In this document: one piece after another, positions 1-8,349 of the stretch
How the letters are laid out: the number at the start of each line of letters is the position of its first letter
How positions within the stretch are numbered: the first letter of the stretch is position 1
Source of the DNA: an uncultured Clostridium sp.
Lineage (GTDB): Bacteria > Bacillota > Clostridia > TANB77 > CAG-508
NCBI GenBank assembly: GCA_947643945.1
Contig: CANRXN010000001.1
Location: forward strand, 1-21,470
Direction of reading: 5' to 3'
Length of the DNA: 21,470 bases
The notes under the pieces: generated by a model
Seen by the model: only the letters and a program-made list of their open reading frames with translations
Databases searched by the model: none
Told to the model about the DNA's origin: nothing
Translations under genes and position numbers: made by a program

Positions 1-1
1 A

Positions 2-805
2 GGAATAAAAAAAATAGGAACAGATATCAAAGAAAAAAATCAATCATTTCGAGCCAAGAAACAAGAAAAGTTTGATATGATAGTATTAGGAGGAAAAAAG
101 GAGAAAGATATATTAGTCAAGGCTTGGCAAACCGAAGAAAAACATTTTTATGAAACAGGATTACCTAGGAACGACGAATTATATCAAATCAAAAAAGAAA
201 AGGTACTAGAATTAAAGCAAAGATTAAACATACCATTAGACAAGAAAGTAATCTTATATGCACCAACTTACCGAGAATTTTATAGAGACAGTAGTTTTGA
301 TAATATTATTCAAAATCCATTTGATTTTCAAAAGTTAGAACAAGAATTATCAAATGAATATGTATTAGTGGTAACAGCTCATTATTTAGTTGGAAAATTA
401 TTAGGTTTACCCAAAAATAATCCATTTATTATTAATGCTTTTGAATACCCTTATATCAATGATTTATTAATAGTAGCAGATATTTTAATTAGTGATTATT
501 CTAGTGTAGTTTGGGACTATACTATTTTAGAAAGACCAATTTTATGCTTTGGCTATGATTATGATAAATATATGGAGGAAAGAGGAACGTATTTAAATTT
601 AGAAAAGACATTTTTTAATGGTGTTATTAGGACACAAGAACAATTAATAGAAGTAATTAAAAATATGAATTTTGAAGAACAAATACAACATGTTAAGAAG
701 TTAAAAGAAGAATATGTTGTAATAGAAGAAAATGCAACTAAAAAGATAACACAAATTATATTGAAAGAAAAAAGGAAGGAAGTAAATGAAAAACGAACCA
801 ATTAG
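2..805 (+). CDS. CDP-glycerol glycerophosphotransferase family protein, 5' partial
   Basis: This is the C-terminal part of a TagB/TagF-like enzyme, the family that moves glycerol- or ribitol-phosphate from a CDP donor onto teichoic-acid-like or capsule polymers at the inner face of the membrane. The frame is open back to base 2, so the true start lies outside the window; the first internal ATG is at 77. Visible family marks are ETGLPRND, YAPTYRE and the conserved ISDYSSVVWDY stretch, which in this family helps form the nucleotide-sugar pocket of a GT-B fold. The last 20 bases overlap the next glycosyltransferase gene, so the two are probably co-transcribed and translationally coupled. There are no in-frame CGG codons and no frame break. 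The family is fairly sure; the exact polymer is not known. Confidence 0.82.
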   Translation, partial: GIKKIGTDIKEKNQSFRAKKQEKFDMIVLGGKKEKDILVKAWQTEEKHFYETGLPRNDELYQIKKEKVLELKQRLNIPLDKKVILYAPTYREFYRDSSFDNIIQNPFDFQKLEQELSNEYVLVVTAHYLVGKLLGLPKNNPFIINAFEYPYINDLLIVADILISDYSSVVWDYTILERPILCFGYDYDKYMEERGTYLNLEKTFFNGVIRTQEQLIEVIKNMNFEEQIQHVKKLKEEYVVIEENATKKITQIILKEKRKEVNEKRTN

Positions 806-1904
806 GATATTACAGTGTATGCCGACCAACCTTGTATATGGTGGAGGTATAGAAAATTTTATTATGAATATTTATAAAAATATTGATAGAAGTAAAGTTG
901 AATTTGATTTCCTAACACATGGAGTAGGGGACAACTATTTAGAAGAGGAAATTGAGCAATTAGGCGGAAAAATATATCGAGTTCCTTTCATAAAGGATTA
1001 TAAAAATTATAAGAAACAAATGAGCAAGCTACTAACAGATAATCAAGGAAGATATAATACAATACATATTCATGCAAGTTATGCCATATCTTATTTTGAT
1101 GCTAAGTTAGCAAAAAGCTATAATATTAAAAACATAATAATGCATTCACATAGTGCTAGTACAAATATAAGGAAAAGGAAAATAGTGCAAAGCATATTAA
1201 AAAATAAAATTGCTAATATTACTAGTTATCAGTTTGCATGCAGTAAAGAGGCAGCGCAGTGGATGTTTCCAAAGCAAATAATAAAAAATAAGCAATATAA
1301 AATTATTAAAAATGGAATCTGTGTGGAGAATTATTCGTTCGACACCACAGTAAGACAAAGAGTAAGAAATGAGCTACAGATACAAGAAAATTTCGTAATA
1401 GGACATGTAGGGCGTTTATCAGCGGCTAAAAATCATATGTTTTTATTAGAAGTTTTTAAAGAAATAGTAAAACAAGAAAGCAAGACTAAGTTATTGCTAG
1501 TAGGAGATGGGGAATTAAAAGAAAAGATTAAACAAAAGGCACAGGAATTAGGAATTTTAAAACAAATTATTTTTGTGGGACATAGCGAAAAAGTACAAGA
1601 ATTATTACAAGCAATGGATGTTTTTGTATTTCCTTCTTTATTTGAAGGATTTGGATTAGCAGTATTAGAAGCACAAACAACAGGATTACCATGCTTTTTG
1701 GCAGATCATATTACAAAAGAAGTAGAAGTAACAGATTTAGTAGAATATATTTCCTTGAAAGAATCACCACGATATTGGGCAAACAAAATACTTGACAAAA
1801 AAGAGGTTAAGAGAGAAAATAAAGTGGAACTTGTAAAAAAACAAAAATATGATATAAAAGATATAGCAAAAGAATTAGAAGAATTCTATATAAAAATAAA
1901 TTAG
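786..1904 (+). CDS. GT4-family glycosyltransferase
   Basis: A 372-residue GT-B glycosyltransferase resembling EpsF/CapM-type enzymes that add a sugar to a lipid-linked polysaccharide precursor on the cytoplasmic face. The N-terminal domain begins with the acceptor-side glycine loop NLVYGGGIENF (about residues 16-26). The C-terminal donor domain has IGHVGRLSAAKNH, LLLVGDGELK and the retaining-GT signature FEGFGLAVLEA with its two glutamates. It overlaps the upstream gene by 20 bases and is followed after 14 bases by the polymerase gene. A CGG at 965-967 lies across two glycine codons (ggC GGa) and leaves the frame intact, which makes it a useful control for the recoding rule seen elsewhere. 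The sugar specificity cannot be read from the sequence. Confidence 0.9.
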   Translation: MKNEPIRILQCMPTNLVYGGGIENFIMNIYKNIDRSKVEFDFLTHGVGDNYLEEEIEQLGGKIYRVPFIKDYKNYKKQMSKLLTDNQGRYNTIHIHASYAISYFDAKLAKSYNIKNIIMHSHSASTNIRKRKIVQSILKNKIANITSYQFACSKEAAQWMFPKQIIKNKQYKIIKNGICVENYSFDTTVRQRVRNELQIQENFVIGHVGRLSAAKNHMFLLEVFKEIVKQESKTKLLLVGDGELKEKIKQKAQELGILKQIIFVGHSEKVQELLQAMDVFVFPSLFEGFGLAVLEAQTTGLPCFLADHITKEVEVTDLVEYISLKESPRYWANKILDKKEVKRENKVELVKKQKYDIKDIAKELEEFYIKIN

Positions 1905-1918
1905 ATAGGAGCTTACAA

Positions 1919-3035
1919 ATGATAAAATATGATATGCTATATACAGCATTTTCAATAGCGTGTATTGCACTCTATATTATTTTTGATAAGAAAACAAAAA
2001 AAATACAATCAATTGATATAATTATGATCGCTATTTTAATTATTATATCAGGAATAAGATGCAATGTAGGATCTGATTATTATACTTATTATACTGCCTA
2101 TAATAATTGGCTTGTAAATGTGGACAATATCCAAGACGTTATACAATCTAATAGTCAGTTTGGTCTTTATGTTTTAGGATTTATGTTAAAAAGTATGACT
2201 GATTTTCCTTATGCTTTATTTTGGTTGGTTGCTTGCATTATTTATCCATGTATGATTATTTATATGAGAAAGACAACTGAAAAACCAAGTGTTGCTTTTA
2301 TGTGTTTTATGCTACTAGGATTTTTTGCAATTTCTAATAACATTTTAAAACAAAGTATGGCGATGCTAATTATGATATATGCTTATGAAAGTTTTATAAA
2401 AAACAAGAAAATAAAATTCGTAATAGCTACTTTATTAGCATCAACTTTTCATACAACAGCAATTATTGTAGCGATATTAATGGTATTAACTAGAAAAATA
2501 AAACCATCTTACAAAAATTTATTAGTATTTATACTAATAGGTGTTATAGGTTTATTTGCCTATAATGTAGTAGGAAATATAGTAACTCATATTTCGTTAT
2601 TAGAAAGATACCAAACATATTTTATTAATACAACAACTTACTCTTCTATGATAAAAGAAACCATTGGTGTAGCACGGATATGCCTTGATTTATATTGCGA
2701 TTGTAGCTATTCTAATTTCTAAAAAAGAAGAGATAAAAGAAACCAATGAAGAAGCTTATAAAAGAATACCATTATTAATAGTTGGAATAGCTATAAGTAT
2801 ATTTGCTATCAATAACTGGACAATCAATCGAATTGCACTTTATTTGTATCAATTTATAACAACCATAATGCCGGCTTTATTTGCTGTAAAATATACACCG
2901 AAAGAAAAAAAGGGTTATATGTTTTTAGTAATTATATTACTAGTATCTTCCTGTTTGTTCTTGACAATTTTTGCCGCTGAAAACGAATATTATAGTTATC
3001 AAACTTATTTTGATACAGAACCAATGCCGTATTAA
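1919..3035 (+). CDS. EpsG/Wzy-like polysaccharide polymerase, needs +1 shift at CGG
   Basis: A polytopic membrane protein of 371 residues once one +1 shift is allowed. It matches the EpsG family, proposed to polymerise exopolysaccharide repeat units. The family mark is CNVGSDYYTYYTAYNNW at about residues 46-62, followed by many hydrophobic segments. Codon 253 is CGG (2675-2677). In the zero frame, translation continues as RICLDL and stops at 2722. Skipping the C gives GVA-G-YALIYIAIVAILI, a clean transmembrane helix, and an open frame to 3035. The two halves have hydrophobic content, length and codon use that fit one gene, so I call it intact with recoding rather than a pseudogene. It sits between two glycosyltransferase genes, as expected for a polymerase. 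Confidence 0.83.
2675..2678 (+). other. CGGA recoding site in epsG-like gene
   Basis: In-frame codon 253 reads CGG after GCA. Reading GGA as glycine with the C skipped joins the two halves of the polymerase within a hydrophobic helix. What is seen is the frame break and its exact cure; the decoding mechanism is inferred. Confidence 0.75.
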
Positions 3036-3055
3036 TAGAAAGGGACCATAAAACA

Positions 3056-4121
3056 ATGGAGAAAATAACAATAGTAATACCAGTTTATAATTGTGAAAAA
3101 TATATAAGAAAGTGTATAGAAAGTGTTATCAATCAAACTTATAAAAACTTAGAAATACTAATTATTATAGATGGTTCAACAGATAAAAGTCATGACATAA
3201 TAGAAGAATATGCAAAAAAAGATGTAAGAATGCAAGTAATAAATAGAAGCAATAGAGGCATTTTTTATACAAGAATAGAGGGGATACAAAAGGCAACTTC
3301 TAAATATATTTATTTTTTAGATGCTGATGACTGGATAGAAGAAAATACGATTGAAAAGATGTATCAATATCTAATAAAATATTCTTGTCAAGTGGTTCGC
3401 TGTCAAAATTATTATAAAGATCAAAATGAAAAAATAGAATGTGGAGGCGAAATTCAGCCACTAAAAAAAGAGGATTTTAATGACGAATTATATGAAAAAC
3501 TATTTGGAAGTTATGATTTTGCTTCTATATGGAACCAATTAATTGAAAAAGAATATTTTAGAGATTTAGAAAATATAGATTATACAATTAATTATGGAGA
3601 GGACTATTTACTGAATTTAAAACTTTATAAAAGTATTGATACCATAATTTTAGTACCAGACTATTTCTATCATTATCGAACCAATGAAAATAGTATTACC
3701 AACAAACAAACCTATGAAGGTTTATTAAAAAAACTAAACAGTACTGCTAAAAGCCACTTGGCAGTAGTAGACGAAATAGAAGAATACCAAGATATACTCC
3801 AAAAAGAAAAATATAAAAAAGTAGCAATATTTCGTGCATTTCGAGGATTAAAAAATCGCATCATAGAATTTGGCAGTTATGGTATACGAAACAAGCAAGA
3901 AAAAGAAGTAGAAAAAGAAATCAAAAAAATAGTAACTTTAAGAAAACTAAAACAAATATGCCGGACAAATAACACTAAATGAGCTATTGAAATTAGCTAA
4001 AAAAGAAAACCATAAGTATATCATAAAAAACATATACTTAAGAAATACAAGAAAAATAGTGAATTACATTAAAAGAATCTACATGCCAGGGAAAAAAATG
4101 AAACAATTAATGGGGAGATAA
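3056..4121 (+). CDS. GT2-family glycosyltransferase with a recoded C-terminal extension
   Basis: A GT-A fold family 2 glycosyltransferase. The N-terminus MEKITIVIPVYNCEKYI is typical; IDGSTDKS (about residues 38-45) is the nucleotide-binding loop and LDADDW (88-93) carries the metal-binding DxD. Read without recoding it stops at 3982, leaving 140 bases without a gene. Codon 303 is CGG (3962-3964). Skipping its C gives ICGQITLNELLKLAKKE and a further open frame of 52 codons, rich in lysine and arginine, ending at TAA 4119-4121, one base before the flippase ATG. A basic C-terminal tail that contacts the membrane is usual for such enzymes. The close fit to the next start supports the extended version of 354 residues. 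There is no independent homology check for the extension. Confidence 0.85.
3962..3965 (+). other. CGGA recoding site near end of GT2 gene
   Basis: In-frame CGG after TGC. Unlike the other sites, the zero frame would still make an almost complete enzyme, 10 codons past the quadruplet start counting the stop. The +1 frame stays open to the next gene. It is a prediction from the rule rather than a forced repair. Confidence 0.65.
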
Positions 4122-4122
4122 A

Positions 4123-5640
4123 ATGCGTTCAACAAATTCAATAAAAAATGTAATCGTAGCAGCTATTATGAATGGAATTACTATTATAATAGGATTTGTA
4201 GCACAAAGAGTATTCATACAAACTCTAGGAACGGAATATTTAGGAATTAATGGACTATTTACCAATATCCTTTCTATGCTTGGAATTATAGAACTAGGGC
4301 TTGGTTCTGCTATTATTTATCATTTATACAAACCAATAGCAGAAGAAAACAATGAAGAGATTAAATCGTTAATGCTATTTTACAAAATAGGATATAGAGT
4401 AATTGGATTTATCATAGCTGTGATAGGTCTATTTGTCATTCCTTTTCTACCGGTTATTGTAGGAAAAGTAACTATACCAGAGAACATTATTTATATTTAT
4501 TTACTATTTTTAATGGATATTGTAGCTTCTCATTTATTAACTTACAAACGTTCCATTTTATATGCAAATCAAAAAACATATGTTATTAACCTTGTACATA
4601 TAGGTTATTTAATTATAATGAATGTGATACAACTAATATTATTAGTATCAACCCAAAATTATATTTTATATTTGTGGATAAAAATTATATGTCGAATTTT
4701 AGAAAATATAGCAATTACATTAATTGCAAATCACATGTATGCTTATATTAAGGATAAGCAAGTAAAACCATTAGATACGAAAGTAAGAAAAAGTATATTT
4801 ACAAAAGTAAGAGGGCTTATATACCATAAAATAGGAACTTTTATTGTGCTAGGAACAGACAATATTATTATTTCTAGCTTTTTAGGTGTAGTAACAGTTG
4901 GTTTATATTCTAATTATAATCTAATTATACAGTCACTAAATAATCTATTTTCACAAGTATTTACATCCATTACTGCTAGTGTTGGAAATTTATTAGTGGA
5001 AAATGATAAAAGGAAATCCTATCAAGTTTATAAGAAGATTCTGTTTTTCAATTCATGGATTTATGCTTTAGCTTCAACGGGTTTACTTTGCGTGATAGAG
5101 CCTTTTGTGGCTGTATGGATTGGAAAAGAATATATACTAGCTTTTGGTGTTTTAATCATGCTTGTTATTAACTTTTATTTGCAGGGAATTAGAAAAACAG
5201 CCAATACCTTTAAAGAAGCAGCAGGAATTTTTTATGAAGATAGATTTGTACCATTATGGGAATCTTTAATTAATATAATAGCCTCTATTATTCTTGTAAA
5301 GTTATTTGGATTGATGGGTGTTTTTATGGGAACGGTAATTAGTACATTTGTATTATTTTTCTATAGCTATCCAAAGTATGTCTATAAACCATTATTTGAA
5401 AGAAGTAGTAAACAATATGTAATGGATTATATTCCTTATCTAGTAGGAACAATGTTGTCTATAATAATTACATATATAGCTACTTCATGGATACAAGTGG
5501 ACAATACTATTTTACAAATTGTAATAAATGTAATTTTAGTAATAATGATACCTAATCTTATTCATTTATTACTATTCCATAAAACAGAAGAATTTAGGTA
5601 TTACAAAGGTCTTTTTAAAAAAATAGGAAAGAAAAAGTAA
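4123..5640 (+). CDS. Wzx-type polysaccharide flippase (MOP superfamily)
   Basis: A 505-residue integral membrane protein of the polysaccharide-export (PST/Wzx) branch of the MOP transporters. Such proteins flip lipid-linked repeat units across the cytoplasmic membrane before polymerisation. Roughly 12-14 hydrophobic segments run through the protein. The N-terminal pattern (NVIVAAIMNGITIIIGFVAQ, then GTEYLGINGLFTNILSML and ELGLGSAIIYHLYKPIAE) is characteristic of this group. The start follows the recoded GT2 stop by one base, with GGGGAG as ribosome binding site. CGG occurs only out of frame here (as in ACG GAA, CCG GTT, ACG GGT) and the gene is unbroken. It closes the assembly part of the cluster; a new promoter follows. 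Confidence 0.92.
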   Translation: MRSTNSIKNVIVAAIMNGITIIIGFVAQRVFIQTLGTEYLGINGLFTNILSMLGIIELGLGSAIIYHLYKPIAEENNEEIKSLMLFYKIGYRVIGFIIAVIGLFVIPFLPVIVGKVTIPENIIYIYLLFLMDIVASHLLTYKRSILYANQKTYVINLVHIGYLIIMNVIQLILLVSTQNYILYLWIKIICRILENIAITLIANHMYAYIKDKQVKPLDTKVRKSIFTKVRGLIYHKIGTFIVLGTDNIIISSFLGVVTVGLYSNYNLIIQSLNNLFSQVFTSITASVGNLLVENDKRKSYQVYKKILFFNSWIYALASTGLLCVIEPFVAVWIGKEYILAFGVLIMLVINFYLQGIRKTANTFKEAAGIFYEDRFVPLWESLINIIASIILVKLFGLMGVFMGTVISTFVLFFYSYPKYVYKPLFERSSKQYVMDYIPYLVGTMLSIIITYIATSWIQVDNTILQIVINVILVIMIPNLIHLLLFHKTEEFRYYKGLFKKIGKKK

Positions 5641-5657
5641 AAAAAACTTGATAAATC

Positions 5658-5686
5658 TTGCAAAAAATTAAAGTTAAGTATATACT
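5658..5686 (+). promoter_or_regulatory. Housekeeping-type promoter upstream of the Wzz/kinase/phosphatase genes
   Basis: TTGCAA (5658-5663) and TATACT (5681-5686) are separated by exactly 17 bases in an AT-rich gap between the flippase stop and the Wzz-like gene. The match to the sigma-A consensus is good. It implies that the regulatory genes and possibly glmM can be transcribed separately from the upstream sugar genes. Confidence 0.6.
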
Positions 5687-5732
5687 ATATAATGAATAAA
5701 ACAAATGAAAAATGGAAAGGAAAACTAAAGAG

Positions 5733-6440
5733 ATGGAAGAAATAGACTTAAAAGAAATGTTTAATATATTTTGGAGTAAAAAAATACAAATTATACTAAT
5801 TATTTTGTTATTTATTATAGGTGGAATTGTATATACTTCACAATTTACAACTCCAATGTATAGCTCTTCTACCACGTTAGTACTAGCATCATCCGAAGAT
5901 GCAGAAACAAAAGTTAATACCACGATAACAGCAACAGATATTACCATTAACTCAAAATTAGTATCAACCTATAGCGAACTAGTAAAAAGTAAAAATATAG
6001 TAAGAGAAGTTATTTCAAATTTAGGAATACAAATAGATGAAGACACTTTAAGAAAACATGTAAAAGTTAGTGCTGTAAAAAATACAGAATTAATTGAAAT
6101 TATAGTAGAAGACGAAAATCCGGTAGTTGCTACTAAAATTGCTAACGAAATTGCAAAAGTTTTTACAGAAAAGGTAAAAGAAATTTATAACATAAATAAT
6201 GTTCAAATTGTAGACGAGGCAGAAATAGCAGATAGACCATCTAATATTAATTATACCAAAAGTAGTATTTTTTTTGCAGGAATTGGTTTAATGGTGGCAG
6301 CAATTTATGCAATAATGGCTAATCTGTTTGATACAACCATAAAATCAGTAGAAGACCTTGAAAAAAACTTTGACGTACCCGTCTTAGCCTCTATACCAAT
6401 GATAGAAAAAATAGAAAACGAAAGGAAACACAGAAGATAA
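5733..6440 (+). CDS. Wzz/YveK-like polysaccharide chain-length and kinase-activator protein
   Basis: A co-polymerase of the Wzz family, the membrane partner of a BY-kinase in Gram-positive capsule systems. It has a short cytoplasmic N-terminus (MEEIDLKEMFNIF), a first membrane helix (about residues 14-33), and an extracytoplasmic alpha/beta region with the usual ITINSKLVSTYSELVKS pattern. The proline-bearing AEIADRPSNINY precedes the second helix, followed by a short cytoplasmic tail that ends DVPVLASIPMIE. I chose ATG 5733 because AAAGGA lies 11 bases upstream and the family usually begins there. An in-frame ATG at 5712 would add seven residues. The stop overlaps the kinase start (TAATG), so coupling is expected. 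Confidence 0.88.
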   Translation: MEEIDLKEMFNIFWSKKIQIILIILLFIIGGIVYTSQFTTPMYSSSTTLVLASSEDAETKVNTTITATDITINSKLVSTYSELVKSKNIVREVISNLGIQIDEDTLRKHVKVSAVKNTELIEIIVEDENPVVATKIANEIAKVFTEKVKEIYNINNVQIVDEAEIADRPSNINYTKSSIFFAGIGLMVAAIYAIMANLFDTTIKSVEDLEKNFDVPVLASIPMIEKIENERKHRR

Positions 6441-7513
6441 TGAAAAAAGAAGTAATTGCACATGGAGATCCCAAATCTCCTATTTCGGAAATATTTAGAA
6501 CCCTAAGAACCAACATACAATTCATTAATACAGACAAAAAAACGCAAACACTACTAATAACATCAACCCTTCCAGGAGAGGGAAAAAGCTGGATTTCTTC
6601 TAACTTAAGTGTTACCTTTGCACAAACTGGGAAAAAAGTAGTATTAGTAGATGCCGACATGAGAAAAGGAAGACAATATGGGATTTTTGGAACACCACCA
6701 ACCCCAGGGTTATCAAATTACTTATCACAAGTAGGAATAAAAGGGAAAGAAAACAGTGGAGAAGAAGTAATAGAATGCATTCAAAAAACAGAAGTACCAA
6801 ACCTATTTTTAATGCCAGCAGGAAGTATCCCACCAAATCCATCCGAGCTTTTAGTTTCTCCTAAAATGATAAAGTTACTAGAAAAACTAAAGCAAGCATT
6901 TGACATTGTAATTATTGATGGAACCCCTTGTGATTTGGTAACAGATGCTGTTATTTTATCTAGGATTGTAGATTCTACTCTTATTGTAACAGCCCACAAA
7001 GTAACAAAAAAAGATGCGTTAGAAAGAGTTATAAAAAACATACAAAATGTAGGGGGAAAACTAACAGGTGTAGTTGTTAATAAAATGCCAATCTCTGGTA
7101 AAAAATATGAAAAACAATATTACTATTATGGGGAAAGCCAAAGGTTAGAACCTACCAAGCAAACGCCTGCCATTGTGAGAAAAACAATTATACAAGAACC
7201 AACAGAAGAACCAAAAGAACTACCAAAAGAGCCAGAAAAGAAAACAACCAAATCTCAAACTAAGAAAGTAACAAAAACTAAAGAAATGCCAACAAAAAAA
7301 GAAAAAAAACCAACTAAAACAACCCCAAAACAAGAAACGGTAAAAATTCTGAAAGACACAGAACCAGTAGAAGAAAGACCAATCAATAAAAAGCAAGAAA
7401 AACAAGAAGAAAGTCCAACTGAAAAAAGAACCAATGACATCTTAAAACAAATGAACGAATATTTAGAAAAAGAAAATGCCAAAAAGCAAAAAAAAGGAGA
7501 AGAAAATGATTGA
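6440..7513 (+). CDS. CpsD/YwqD-like tyrosine-protein kinase with long charged tail
   Basis: A bacterial tyrosine (BY) kinase of the capsule type, which works with the Wzz-like protein and is reversed by the downstream phosphatase. It begins with the usual SPISEIFRTLRTNIQF. The Walker A loop is TLPGEGKS (about residues 43-50), Walker A' is VVLVDADMRKG (67-77), and the Walker B-like strand is IVIIDGTPCD. A small tyrosine cluster, KYEKQYYYYGES, follows the kinase domain, as expected for autophosphorylation. The remaining roughly 115 residues are a low-complexity Lys/Glu/Pro/Thr tail, which is much longer than usual in this family. The residue after the Walker A serine is Trp, where Thr is common. 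CGG occurs only out of frame. Confidence 0.9.
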   Translation: MKKEVIAHGDPKSPISEIFRTLRTNIQFINTDKKTQTLLITSTLPGEGKSWISSNLSVTFAQTGKKVVLVDADMRKGRQYGIFGTPPTPGLSNYLSQVGIKGKENSGEEVIECIQKTEVPNLFLMPAGSIPPNPSELLVSPKMIKLLEKLKQAFDIVIIDGTPCDLVTDAVILSRIVDSTLIVTAHKVTKKDALERVIKNIQNVGGKLTGVVVNKMPISGKKYEKQYYYYGESQRLEPTKQTPAIVRKTIIQEPTEEPKELPKEPEKKTTKSQTKKVTKTKEMPTKKEKKPTKTTPKQETVKILKDTEPVEERPINKKQEKQEESPTEKRTNDILKQMNEYLEKENAKKQKKGEEND

Positions 7514-8291
7514 CCTTCATACACACATGTTACCTAACATAGACGATGGAGCAAGAAGCATAGAAGAAACAATTCAATTAGTAAAAGAAGCCCAGAAAGT
7601 GGGCTTTGAAGCAATCATTTCAACCTCTCATTACATGGAAGGTTATTACGAAACTGCTGTTCCAGAAAGAGAAGTATGGATAAATGTAATTTACGAAAAA
7701 TTGCAAGAAGAAAACATAAAAATGGAATTATATTTAGGAAATGAAATTTATCTAACTGACAATATCGTAGCTTTGCTAGAAGAACAAAAAGCATCCACCA
7801 TAAATGATACCAGTTACATACTTTTCGAAATGCCATTAAACATAGAACCCATGAATTTATACAATGTAATCTATGAAATGATGCAAAACAAGCTAGTCCC
7901 TGTATTAGCCCATCCAGAAAGATATACCTTTATACAAGAAGAGCCAGAAATAATAGGTGAGTTAATCGAAAAAGGTGTATTAATGCAATGTAATTATGCA
8001 AGCATCATTGGTTATTATGGAAAAAAGGCACAAATCATAGTAAAAAAATTATTACAAAATAATATGGTACACTTTTTAGGAAGTGACGTACATAGAGCAA
8101 ATACCATTTATCCTAGGATACCACAAATATTAGAAAAACTAAAACAAATAATAGGAGAAGAAAAACTAGAAGAACTAACAACCACAAACCCTAAATTATT
8201 ACTAAAAAACAAAAGAATAGAAATAGAAGAACCGAATAAAATAGAACTAACACTAAAAGAAAAAATAATATTTAAAATGAAAAAAAGCTAG
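7506..8291 (+). CDS. CpsB/YwqE-like tyrosine-protein phosphatase (PHP domain)
   Basis: A 261-residue metal-dependent phosphotyrosine phosphatase of the PHP family, expected to dephosphorylate the neighbouring BY-kinase. The metal-binding start MIDLHTHMLPNIDDGAR is diagnostic. Other ligands are in TSHYMEGYY, LAHPERYTF and FLGSDVHR. I chose ATG 7506, which has AAAAAAGGAG a few bases upstream and overlaps the kinase stop by eight bases. A frame-open ATG at 7476 would add ten lysine-rich residues that lie inside the kinase gene and are unlikely. The order Wzz, kinase, phosphatase matches Gram-positive capsule operons. Confidence 0.9.
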   Translation: MIDLHTHMLPNIDDGARSIEETIQLVKEAQKVGFEAIISTSHYMEGYYETAVPEREVWINVIYEKLQEENIKMELYLGNEIYLTDNIVALLEEQKASTINDTSYILFEMPLNIEPMNLYNVIYEMMQNKLVPVLAHPERYTFIQEEPEIIGELIEKGVLMQCNYASIIGYYGKKAQIIVKKLLQNNMVHFLGSDVHRANTIYPRIPQILEKLKQIIGEEKLEELTTTNPKLLLKNKRIEIEEPNKIELTLKEKIIFKMKKS

Positions 8292-8349
8292 GGTTGCTAT
8301 TTAAAACCGGAACCAGTGGCAACCTTGCCAAAGAAGGGAAGTAAAAATA

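Noticed and set aside
8292..8328. GGTTGC ... GCAACC inverted repeat before glmM as a riboswitch or glmS-like ribozyme
   Set aside because: Only six paired bases around a large loop and no recognisable conserved core.
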